A stretch of DNA of 6,646 nucleotides from Planctomycetota bacterium (GTDB taxonomy: Bacteria > Planctomycetota > Phycisphaerae > Sedimentisphaerales > Anaerohalosphaeraceae). The position numbers and the translations under genes are program-made. Below, one piece after another: positions 1 through 5,433 of this stretch (within the stretch, counting starts at the first letter, position 1; every line of letters begins with the position of its first letter). The stretch lies in NCBI GenBank assembly GCA_030637065.1, contig DAOVVQ010000216.1, forward strand, positions 1 through 6,646. The letters run 5' to 3'. The notes under the pieces were generated by a model, which saw nothing but the letters and a program-made list of their open reading frames with translations, had not been told where the DNA came from and did no database searches.

Positions 1-1026
1 AAATGGCAGATCAACGATTTTCGCGTTCATCCCGATGCGATGGAGAGGTGCGGATTCGATGACTATTGCATGTGGACGGGTGCGGAGGGTTCGGAGGATT
101 CCGGTCACGTAAAGAAGAGTATGCAGCGATATTGGGATCCGTACATTCACACGAAACAGGGCAGCAGGCTCTATGAGGGCAAATTCGGTCCGGATGTTGT
201 CAGCGATTTTCTGGTCGATTTTATGCGTAAGAATAAAGAAAAGCCGATGATGCTTTATTATCCGATGATACTTACCCACGGGCCGCACACTGATACGCCG
301 CTGGATCGGGGAGTCGATAAGAGTGAGCAATTCAAGGCGATGGTCCGGTATTCCGACCATGTGCTTGGCACGCTGGTAGATGCGATCGATGAGAGTGGTA
401 TTCGCGACAATACGATCGTTATCTGGACGACGGATAACGGCGGCGGGCCGACAACGGAGGTTGACGGCAGAAAGATCGCCGGTGGAAAGGGCAAGACGAC
501 TGAAAACGGCGTGAGAGAGCCTTTCATCGTGAACTGTCCGGGTCTGGTGCCGGTTGGGATAAAGACCGATGCTCTGACGGACTTTACCGATATGCTGCCG
601 ACGTTTGCCGAGTTGGGCGGGGCGAAGCTGCCGAGTGATGTTGTCGACGGCCATTCGATAGCACCTTTGATCCTTGGCAAGACGCAGGATTCCACGCGCA
701 AGTGGATCATGGCGATGGGCGGCGGCGGCGGAACGGTTGACGAAAATGGCAGAGTGGCAAACGTCCACGAGTATCGCGACCGGGTGATCCGTGATAAGCA
801 GTATAAGCTGTGGATCGATACCGACAGGAAATCCATTCGGCTGCACGATCTTTTGGCGGATCCGTTTGAGGAAAATAATCTTATAGACAGCACTGATGAG
901 AAGGTGGTTGCGGCGAGGAGGAAGTTGGAGGCTGTGGCAAAGACGTTCCCGGCCAGAGATTCGGCTCCGCGGTATGGTCGTTTGAGGTCGGAGTCGTGGC
1001 ATAAGAAACCTAAGGGTGGCGAATAG
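1..1026 (+). CDS. Sulfatase (arylsulfatase A-like), 5'-truncated
   Basis: This is the C-terminal part of a type I sulfatase, an enzyme that hydrolyses sulfate esters, probably on polysaccharides. The reading frame is open from base 1 (KWQINDFR...), so the gene begins upstream; the ATG at 40 is internal. 341 codons are visible against roughly 450-500 for the family, so about 130 N-terminal residues, including the CxPSR-type formylglycine motif, are outside the window. Numbering from the first codon, visible family signatures are the GKW-type Lys at residue 1, LTHGPH (91-96) with candidate active-site His, TTDNG (143-147) with the Asp-Asn metal ligands, and GGKGKTTENGVREP (161-174). A GGC run encodes a five-glycine stretch near residue 240. 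The C-terminal LHDLLADPFEENNL segment is typical of these enzymes. Catalytic competence and signal peptide cannot be judged. Substrate is unknown; the nearby esterase suggests a decorated polysaccharide. Confidence 0.95.
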   Translation, partial: KWQINDFRVHPDAMERCGFDDYCMWTGAEGSEDSGHVKKSMQRYWDPYIHTKQGSRLYEGKFGPDVVSDFLVDFMRKNKEKPMMLYYPMILTHGPHTDTPLDRGVDKSEQFKAMVRYSDHVLGTLVDAIDESGIRDNTIVIWTTDNGGGPTTEVDGRKIAGGKGKTTENGVREPFIVNCPGLVPVGIKTDALTDFTDMLPTFAELGGAKLPSDVVDGHSIAPLILGKTQDSTRKWIMAMGGGGGTVDENGRVANVHEYRDRVIRDKQYKLWIDTDRKSIRLHDLLADPFEENNLIDSTDEKVVAARRKLEAVAKTFPARDSAPRYGRLRSESWHKKPKGGE

Positions 1027-1044
1027 AAGGTGGGGTCCGCCTTC
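1026..1044 (+). terminator. Hairpin directly after the sulfatase stop
   Basis: GAAGGTGG pairs with CCGCCTTC around a GGT loop, giving an 8-bp stem with one G-U pair that starts on the last base of the TAG stop. There is no T-run after it, so it is not a canonical intrinsic terminator. It may slow or protect transcript ends, or it may simply be the edge of the first repeat element, which it overlaps by three bases. Confidence 0.3.
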
Positions 1045-1086
1045 CCGGCTGTGACGCGTTCCGCCGCGTCGAGCGCGGGAACGACA
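1042..1086 (+). repeat. Nested palindromic repeat, copy 1 (TTCCCG...CGGGAA-CGACA)
   Basis: The outer arms TTCCCG (1042-1047) and CGGGAA (1076-1081) pair; the stem continues with GCT/AGC after a one-base bulge. An inner stem GACGCG (1053-1058) / CGCGTC (1065-1070) closes on a TTCCGC loop. The element ends in CGACA, like the TGACA end of the shorter ATTCCCGC hairpins elsewhere in the window. A degenerate second copy lies at 1385-1436. It appears to be the same hairpin family with an enlarged apical part. Confidence 0.6.
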
Positions 1087-1117
1087 AGGCGTGGTTTTGC
1101 CGCGGGAGGGTTGAGAG

Positions 1118-1155
1118 AGCTAAACAGCGTGGGCCAAGGCCCACCCTACAGGCTG
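1118..1155 (-). repeat. REP-like element, family A, copy 1
   Basis: This 38-base repeat matches 5342-5379 with one difference (A1126 versus G5350). Its core is GTGGGCC (1129-1135), AA, GGCCCAC (1138-1144), then CCTAC. Read on the minus strand it begins GTAGG followed by the hairpin, the layout of REP elements mobilised by REP-associated tyrosine transposases (RAYTs), which carry a GTAG or GGAG tetranucleotide 5' of the stem. The shared flanks AGCTAAAC and AGGCTG show that the mobile or copied unit is larger than the hairpin. No transposase lies in the window. Confidence 0.75.
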
Positions 1156-1157
1156 GA

Positions 1158-1205
1158 ATCCGCCTTCCACCTTCGCCAAGGCTACGGCGAGACAGGTTGG
1201 CGGAT
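1158..1205 (+). repeat. Two-tier palindrome ATCCGCC...GGCGGAT
   Basis: The outer arms ATCCGCC (1158-1164) and GGCGGAT (1199-1205) are perfectly complementary over 7 bp. Inside, TCGCC (1173-1177) pairs with GGCGA (1186-1190), extended by one T-G pair, around an eight-base loop. It directly abuts the next hairpin repeat. Only one copy is visible here. Related CGCCAAGGCTACGGCG-type intergenic repeats are, from memory, common in several environmental bacterial lineages, but I cannot verify that here. Confidence 0.5.
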
Positions 1206-1244
1206 GCTGTTTTATGCTGGATTCCCGCCTTCGCGGGAATGACA
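1206..1244 (+). repeat. ATTCCCGC-hairpin repeat, copy 1
   Basis: This 39-base unit is identical to 5286-5324 and differs by one base from 5376-5414. It contains a perfect 8-bp stem ATTCCCGC / GCGGGAAT with a CTTC loop, preceded by GCTGTTTTATGCTGG and followed by GACA. The same hairpin core (GTCATTCCCGCG on the other strand) is a widespread bacterial intergenic repeat. It is an interspersed, probably non-autonomous palindromic element. Confidence 0.8.
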
Positions 1245-1248
1245 GAGT

Positions 1249-1270
1249 GGTGCGAAATATCGCACCCTAC
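1249..1270 (-). repeat. REP-like element, family B, copy 1
   Basis: GGTGCGA (1249-1255) pairs with TCGCACC (1260-1266) around AATA, followed by CTAC. The 22 bases are identical to 1441-1462. On the minus strand the element begins GTAGGGTGCGA, sharing the GTAGGGTG start with family A but with a different stem, as expected for sister REP families. It sits five bases after a GGGAATGACA hairpin end, the same arrangement as the second copy. Confidence 0.75.
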
Positions 1271-1274
1271 GTGG

Positions 1275-1341
1275 CTAAACCCTAATTTCTAAGCTCTAAA
1301 TCCTAAACAAGCACTAAATTCTAATGACCAAAGGCTCAAAA
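1275..1341. repeat. Degenerate heptanucleotide array, CTAANNN
   Basis: Reading from 1275 in steps of seven gives CTAAACC, CTAATTT, CTAAGCT, CTAAATC, CTAAACA; after a four-base interruption (1310-1313) it continues CTAAATT, CTAATGA, then the weaker CCAAAGG and CTCAAAA. The first four bases are constant in seven units while the last three vary. The block is AT-rich and clearly different in composition from its GC-rich neighbours. Similar taaa-rich intergenic blocks are recalled from planctomycete and other environmental genomes; their function is not known to me. Confidence 0.7.
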
Positions 1342-1344
1342 CGG

Positions 1345-1361
1345 CGGCGGCTTTGCCGCCG
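1345..1361 (+). repeat. GC hairpin CGGCGGC-TTT-GCCGCCG
   Basis: A perfect 7-bp GC-only stem closes on a TTT loop, immediately after the heptamer array. The following bases are GAAGGGG, not a T-run, so an intrinsic terminator is unlikely on the plus strand. On the minus strand the stem is followed by TTTTGAGCC, a short T-run, so it could act as a terminator for minus-strand transcription, although no minus-strand gene lies upstream of it. Confidence 0.5.
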
Positions 1362-1384
1362 AAGGGGTTTCTGGATTTGGCGTC

Positions 1385-1436
1385 TTCCCGGCTGCGACGC
1401 GCTCCGCCGCGGCGAGTGGCGAGTGCGGGAATGACA
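1385..1436 (+). repeat. Nested palindromic repeat, copy 2 (degenerate)
   Basis: This is the second copy of the element at 1042-1086: TTCCCGGCTG, GACGCG, CTCCGCCGCG and a GCGGGAATGACA end are all recognisable. One base of the inner stem is changed so that it no longer pairs fully. A 7-base tandem duplication GGCGAGT (1411-1417 and 1418-1424) lies in the 3' arm. The outer arms TTCCCG (1385-1390) and CGGGAA (1426-1431) are intact. Confidence 0.55.
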
Positions 1437-1440
1437 GGTT

Positions 1441-1462
1441 GGTGCGAAATATCGCACCCTAC
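1441..1462 (-). repeat. REP-like element, family B, copy 2
   Basis: It is identical over 22 bases to 1249-1270 (GGTGCGA, AATA, TCGCACC, then CTAC). With the preceding hairpin end it forms a 38-base block (1425-1462) matching 1233-1270 with two differences, so the hairpin and the REP-like element look duplicated or inserted as a composite. It is followed by AGGCT, as in family A. It ends 55 bases upstream of the next start codon. Confidence 0.75.
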
Positions 1463-1504
1463 AGGCTTGGCTTGGTGTGATAACCGTTGTAGCTTACCGA
1501 TTTT

Positions 1505-1511
1505 GGAAAGG
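1505..1511 (+). promoter_or_regulatory. Ribosome binding site for the 1518 start
   Basis: The purine-rich GGAAAGG ends six bases before the ATG at 1518, good Shine-Dalgarno spacing. It supports this start, which also gives a well-formed signal peptide. I see no convincing -35/-10 pair in the 50 bases upstream. Confidence 0.6.
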
Positions 1512-1517
1512 TAAAAA

Positions 1518-4500
1518 ATGCCGATATTGTTTTCGCGTTTGTTGTCGAGATGTGCGGTTTTGAAGATTTTGTTGCCGTTTATCATTGTTTGTGTTGTCTG
1601 CGATGTTTGTCTGGCTGGGGGGTGGCCTCAATATCGGGGTGATGCGGCGCGGGGCGGGTATACATCCGAGCCTTTGGCTAATCGCCTTTCTCTTTCGTGG
1701 GCAAGGTCTGCGAGGCACTATCCGCATCGTGCTTGGGTGGGCAATTTTCAGAATGAGTCGAGGATGAGATTTGACTGGTCGCCCGGCCTTGTTGTTGCTG
1801 ATGGCAGATGTTTCTTTGGCAGTTCCGCCGACCATAAGCTCTATGCGATCGACGCGGTAACGGGCGAGGGGATATGGGAGTTTTTTACGGGTGGGCCTGT
1901 TCGCCTGGCTCCGGCGGTGTGGAATGACAGGGTGTATGTGGTAAGCGACGATGGGTGCCTGTACTGCCTGTCGGCGAGTGACGGCGGACTGTTTTGGAAG
2001 ATACGGGCGGGGGACGAGGTCGACCGGTTGATCGGGAACGGTCGCATTGTTTCGCGATGGGCGGCCAGGGGCGGGGCGGTGATCCGGGACGGCATAGTCT
2101 ACTTCGGCGCCGGTAACTGGGCGATGGAGGGCGTTTATATTTACGCGGTGGATGCGGCGAGCGGCAAGGTTGTCTGGGTGAACGACGATTGCGGAAATCT
2201 CAACATCGAACAGCCGCATATGGGAGCGATGTCGGAGGGCGGTGTTATCTCGCAGGGGTACATGGCGGCGACCGATGACAAGCTGTATGTTGCAACGGGC
2301 CGGTCGGTTCCGGCGGTATTCGATCGCGGGACAGGCAGATTTCTCTACTTTCACCACAGCCGATACGGCGGCAAGACGCCGAAGGCATTAGGAGGGTGGG
2401 GCATTACCGCGACGGACGAGGTGTTCTTTAATTCGGGGACCGCCTTCGATGCTGTGACGGGGTTAAAGCACCATGTGATAGGGACCGCAAAATGGTGGGA
2501 AGAGGCGACTTACTTCGGTTTTGAAGAGGGATGGCACGGGGAGGGGGTGCGCGGAGCCAACAAGATCGTCTGCGTAACACCGGATGGCTTTATACGCTCG
2601 GAAGGTGCGGCGATACATGGCTCGGCGCTTGCCCGCACGACCTATCGGAGTTCGAGGGAGGCTGAGGCGTACTTTTATACTGCGCGGGCCGAGTCGAGTC
2701 TTGGCGACGATCCGGCAACGCTAAGGCCCCGTGTGGAGCCGAAACACCGGAAGGAATTGATAGCCGATGCGCCTGTAATGGATGACAAGTGGTCGATTGA
2801 CACGGGGCTTGAGGGGCAGATCGAATCTTTGGTTGTCGCGGGAGATACGATAGTTGCGGGGTCTGAGGGTTTGATCGCGGTGATAGATAAGGGGTCCGGG
2901 AAAGTTACAAGAAGAATGAGTGTGGATGGGACCGTTTATTCGTTAGCTGTTGCCGACGGGAGATTGTATGCGTCTACGGATAAGGGGACTATTTACTGTT
3001 TCGTGAAGATGCAGGCTGAGGCGAAATTGGCGGCTGGCGAGTCTGGTGGGCCGGATATTATTGAGCCGGCGGGGAAGGTGTCGCCATATAAGGGCTCTGC
3101 TGTGGAAGGCAAGGCCGACCGGATAATTGAAAAGGCCGGGATCACTCAGGGTTATGCTGTGGATATTGATTGCGGTGATGGTGAACTTGCATATTATCTT
3201 GCGCAGAAGACCGATCTGTATATTATTGCCCTTTCGACGGATGATCAGGTGATCGCGAAGGCCCGCCGTTTGCTCGACCGGGCGGGCGTTTATGGAAGCC
3301 GGGTGCAGGTGCTTAAACGCGAGAAGGGTGAGACGCACCTTCCCGATTATTTTGCCAACCTGATCGTTTCTTCAGGTAAATCGGTTGTCGGCAAGGCCGA
3401 GATTCGCCGCATTCAGCGGCCGTATGGCGGGGTGGTTTGCATTGGCAATTCGGAAGGTCTTTCCGCTGAGGTCAGGGGTGAGTTGCCGGGGGCGGGGTCA
3501 TGGACGCATCCGTTGGCTGATGCGGGTAATACGCTGAACTCCGGCGATAAGATCGCGAAGGCTCCTTTGGGCTTGTTGTGGTATGAGGATGAGACGCTTG
3601 TGAGGATAGACCGGCATGGGAAGAATCCGGCGCCGCTGTTTTATGAAGGCGTGATGGTCCAGTTGGGCCGGGACGCGATAAAGGCTGTGGATGCATATAA
3701 CGGTACGGAGTTGTGGCAGGTCGATCTGCTCGGAGTGCTTGCGGGGATGACCGGCGGGTCGGGAGTGGGGGCAACTGCAAGCGGAAATGTTTACTGCGTG
3801 TATGACGGGGTCCTATATGCGGCATACGAAGACAGGTGCGTAAGGCTGGATGTATTTACCGGTGAGGCTTTTCGGTCTTTCCGTTTGCCGACTGCAAAAG
3901 ATGTCAGCAGTACATGGGGTTGTTTGGCGGTGACTGACGGCGTATTGGTAGGGACGATCGCGAACGAAGAGCAGGTGGTGAGATCGCAGCATGGCGATGG
4001 CGGGCCGCAAAATCAGGTTCCGATGGAGAGGATGTATGTCGAGTCAAGACTGATCTTCGCTCTCGATGCAAAAACGGGCAGTCCTAAATGGTCATACAAA
4101 CCGGTCTATTCGATCAGGAACAATTCCATTGCGATAGGTAACGGTCGGGTCTGCTTTATTGACAGGCCTGTTGCCGAGGTGGACGGCATTTTGAAAACGG
4201 AAGTTGCGTTGAGGCGTCGGGGAAACAAACCCGTGCCGGAGCATCCGACCGGGACACTTATCGCGAAGAACCTTAGAACCGGGAAGACGCTCTGGACCGA
4301 CTCGGATGACGTTTACGGGACAACGATGGCCTATAGCAGCGAACATGACATTCTGGTAATGAGCTATAATAACGTTGGGCGGGCTCTGCCGTCGGATTCC
4401 GGGCCGGACGGGGCGAGGGCTTATCGGGGCGAGACGGGAAAGCGGATATGGGAAGAGTCAAGGATCAAGATGGGCAGGGCGCCGATGATAGGGCGGACGC

Positions 4501-5207
4501 TGTGGAGCTATACTGCCTGCGATATTCTGACTGGCAAGCCAAGGCTCGAAAAGGGTGCGGCCAGCGGTCCTGAGTGGAGGATGAAGGGGAAAGGGATAGG
4601 GTGCGGCGTGTGGGTAGGCGCTGAGAATATTCTTCTTCGCCGGTCGGGGACGTTGGGCTATTACGATTTGATAAGGGACACGGGGTGGATCGATAATTAC
4701 GGCGGGTTGCGGTCGGGCTGTTGGATAAATACGCTGCCGGTGGGGGGGGTCGTGCTGGTGCCGGACGATACGCAGGGGTGTCGGTGTTCATATCAGAATG
4801 TGGCAACTGTTGCACTGATCAATCGGGGCGTGCGGGGGCCTGGTATTACGCCGCTGTCGGGCGAGAAGTTCAAGATCCGGACGAGTGTGGGGAGAGAGGT
4901 TGTGTTTGCGGGGGCGCTCAGGCTCGAAATAACACACGGTGAAGAGGGGGCTGAAATAAGATATACGACGGACGGTTCGTTTGCGACGGAAAGATCGCGT
5001 TTGTATAAAGGGCCCATTACGATTACCGATACCACGGCTGTGGCGGCCTCGATCTTTAAGGGCGGCAAAAAACTGGCTGTGCGGGGGCCTGTTGTGTTTT
5101 TGAGGTTAGGCGGTGGTGAGTATGATAATTTCGAGAGGATCGGGCAAAAGGTAAATGAGCTGAATGAGAAGGAAAAGCTCGAAAAGTTGCTCAGAAGCGT
5201 TGATTAG
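1518..5207 (+). CDS. Exported PQQ-like propeller / methyltransferase-like / CHB_HEX_C multidomain protein
   Basis: This 1229-residue protein has no single known function. Residues 1-33 are a Sec signal peptide (basic LLSRCAVLK, hydrophobic core, likely cleavage near CLA-GG), unusual in holding CxxCxxC (C25, C28, C31). The mature part starts WPQYRGD, typical of planctomycete PQQ-like proteins. Residues about 36-497 form a first propeller with blade motifs such as LYAIDAVTGEGIW (108-120). Residues about 530-650 resemble a SAM-dependent methyltransferase: motif I VDIDCGDGE (548-556) is present, but the usual acidic residue after strand 2 is Ser573, and the acid of the later strand is Asn614 (ANLIVSS). 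A second propeller follows from about 660 (WTHPLADAGNT), with IKAVDAYNGTELW (721-733). Residues about 1133-1190 match a chitobiase/hexosaminidase C-terminal-like domain (EIRYTTDGS, 1146-1154). A charged helical tail ends the protein. A binding or scaffold role outside the cytoplasm is inferred; ligand and catalysis are unknown. It is flanked on both sides by related repeats. Confidence 0.9.
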   Translation: MPILFSRLLSRCAVLKILLPFIIVCVVCDVCLAGGWPQYRGDAARGGYTSEPLANRLSLSWARSARHYPHRAWVGNFQNESRMRFDWSPGLVVADGRCFFGSSADHKLYAIDAVTGEGIWEFFTGGPVRLAPAVWNDRVYVVSDDGCLYCLSASDGGLFWKIRAGDEVDRLIGNGRIVSRWAARGGAVIRDGIVYFGAGNWAMEGVYIYAVDAASGKVVWVNDDCGNLNIEQPHMGAMSEGGVISQGYMAATDDKLYVATGRSVPAVFDRGTGRFLYFHHSRYGGKTPKALGGWGITATDEVFFNSGTAFDAVTGLKHHVIGTAKWWEEATYFGFEEGWHGEGVRGANKIVCVTPDGFIRSEGAAIHGSALARTTYRSSREAEAYFYTARAESSLGDDPATLRPRVEPKHRKELIADAPVMDDKWSIDTGLEGQIESLVVAGDTIVAGSEGLIAVIDKGSGKVTRRMSVDGTVYSLAVADGRLYASTDKGTIYCFVKMQAEAKLAAGESGGPDIIEPAGKVSPYKGSAVEGKADRIIEKAGITQGYAVDIDCGDGELAYYLAQKTDLYIIALSTDDQVIAKARRLLDRAGVYGSRVQVLKREKGETHLPDYFANLIVSSGKSVVGKAEIRRIQRPYGGVVCIGNSEGLSAEVRGELPGAGSWTHPLADAGNTLNSGDKIAKAPLGLLWYEDETLVRIDRHGKNPAPLFYEGVMVQLGRDAIKAVDAYNGTELWQVDLLGVLAGMTGGSGVGATASGNVYCVYDGVLYAAYEDRCVRLDVFTGEAFRSFRLPTAKDVSSTWGCLAVTDGVLVGTIANEEQVVRSQHGDGGPQNQVPMERMYVESRLIFALDAKTGSPKWSYKPVYSIRNNSIAIGNGRVCFIDRPVAEVDGILKTEVALRRRGNKPVPEHPTGTLIAKNLRTGKTLWTDSDDVYGTTMAYSSEHDILVMSYNNVGRALPSDSGPDGARAYRGETGKRIWEESRIKMGRAPMIGRTLWSYTACDILTGKPRLEKGAASGPEWRMKGKGIGCGVWVGAENILLRRSGTLGYYDLIRDTGWIDNYGGLRSGCWINTLPVGGVVLVPDDTQGCRCSYQNVATVALINRGVRGPGITPLSGEKFKIRTSVGREVVFAGALRLEITHGEEGAEIRYTTDGSFATERSRLYKGPITITDTTAVAASIFKGGKKLAVRGPVVFLRLGGGEYDNFERIGQKVNELNEKEKLEKLLRSVD

Positions 5208-5224
5208 TCGTTAGTCGTTGGTCC
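5204..5224 (+). repeat. Heptamer repeat spanning the stop codon
   Basis: TTAGTCG occurs twice in tandem (5204-5210, 5211-5217), followed by the related TTGGTCC. The first unit contains the TAG stop of the propeller gene. It is short and could be slippage, but seven-base periodicity also marks the array at 1275-1341. Confidence 0.4.
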
Positions 5225-5237
5225 CGATGAATCGGGA
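5222..5237 (+). terminator. Hairpin after the propeller gene
   Basis: TCCCGA (5222-5227) pairs with TCGGGA (5232-5237) around TGAA, 14 bases after the stop codon. It is followed by TTTCGCTTCGCT, only weakly T-rich, so intrinsic termination is possible but not convincing. Confidence 0.35.
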
Positions 5238-5258
5238 TTTCGCTTCGCTCACTATTTT

Positions 5259-5284
5259 AGTCGGTCGAAGCCGACTTTGTCGGC
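5259..5284 (+). repeat. Two mutually exclusive hairpins sharing CCGAC
   Basis: AGTCGG (5259-5264) pairs with CCGACT (5271-5276) around a six-base loop. GCCGAC (5270-5275) can instead pair with GTCGGC (5279-5284) around TTT. Both stems are perfect over 6 bp and cannot form together. The region may be another palindromic repeat of the spacer rather than a regulatory switch, since it sits after a gene and 215 bases before the next start. Confidence 0.45.
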
Positions 5285-5285
5285 G

Positions 5286-5343
5286 GCTGTTTTATGCTGG
5301 ATTCCCGCCTTCGCGGGAATGACAATTGGCGCGGGCAGGAAAG
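5286..5343 (+). repeat. ATTCCCGC-hairpin repeat, copy 2 (long form)
   Basis: The first 39 bases are identical to 1206-1244; the similarity to the next copy (5376-5433) extends over 58 bases with three differences (5309, 5330, 5339). The perfect hairpin ATTCCCGC-CTTC-GCGGGAAT is followed by GACAATTGGCGCGGGCAGG. It abuts a family A REP-like element. Confidence 0.8.
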
Positions 5344-5379
5344 CTAAACGGCGTGGGCCAAGGCCCACCCTACAGGCTG
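5342..5379 (-). repeat. REP-like element, family A, copy 2
   Basis: It matches 1118-1155 in 37 of 38 bases. The core hairpin GTGGGCC-AA-GGCCCAC lies at 5353-5368, with the CCTAC tail at 5369-5373 (GTAGG on the minus strand). It is sandwiched between two copies of the ATTCCCGC-hairpin repeat and overlaps each by two to four bases, so the boundaries of the units are shared. Confidence 0.75.
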
Positions 5380-5433
5380 TTTTATGCTGGATTCCCGCTT
5401 TCGCGGGAATGACAATTGGTGCGGGCAGAAAAG
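5376..5433 (+). repeat. ATTCCCGC-hairpin repeat, copy 3 (long form)
   Basis: This is a direct repeat of 5286-5343 with three substitutions. One of them (C5309 to T5399) falls in the loop, leaving the 8-bp stem ATTCCCGC / GCGGGAAT intact. It runs straight into the palindrome at 5430. Confidence 0.8.

Noticed and set aside
258..893. Minus-strand open frame of about 211 codons opposite the sulfatase
   Set aside because: It is fully antisense to a clear sulfatase with family motifs, and its translation shows only low-complexity Ser/Pro-rich sequence with no recognisable domain.
1030..1242. Plus-strand open frame of 70 codons after the sulfatase
   Set aside because: It runs through four hairpin repeats and has no recognisable domain or ribosome site.
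1275..1341. Telomere-like repeat (resemblance to plant CCCTAAA)
   Set aside because: The units are degenerate at three of seven positions and lie between ordinary bacterial genes; only the CTAA part is constant.
1027..1517. tRNA or riboswitch in the long spacer
   Set aside because: The hairpins are isolated or simply nested, with no cloverleaf, CCA end or conserved riboswitch core that I recognise.
1289..1585. Minus-strand open frame of 98 codons in the spacer
   Set aside because: It translates the palindromes and the CTAANNN array, ending in a repetitive EFSACLGFRA peptide, and overlaps the propeller gene start; no protein signal is visible.
1494..2357. Minus-strand open frame of about 287 codons opposite the start of the propeller gene
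   Set aside because: The plus strand there encodes a signal peptide and propeller motifs; the antisense translation is Arg/Pro-rich and looks like codon-bias shadow.
1206..5433. CRISPR array
   Set aside because: The 39-58 base repeats are only three, two of them close together with another repeat between them, and the other 4 kb away; there are no spacer-like regular intervals.
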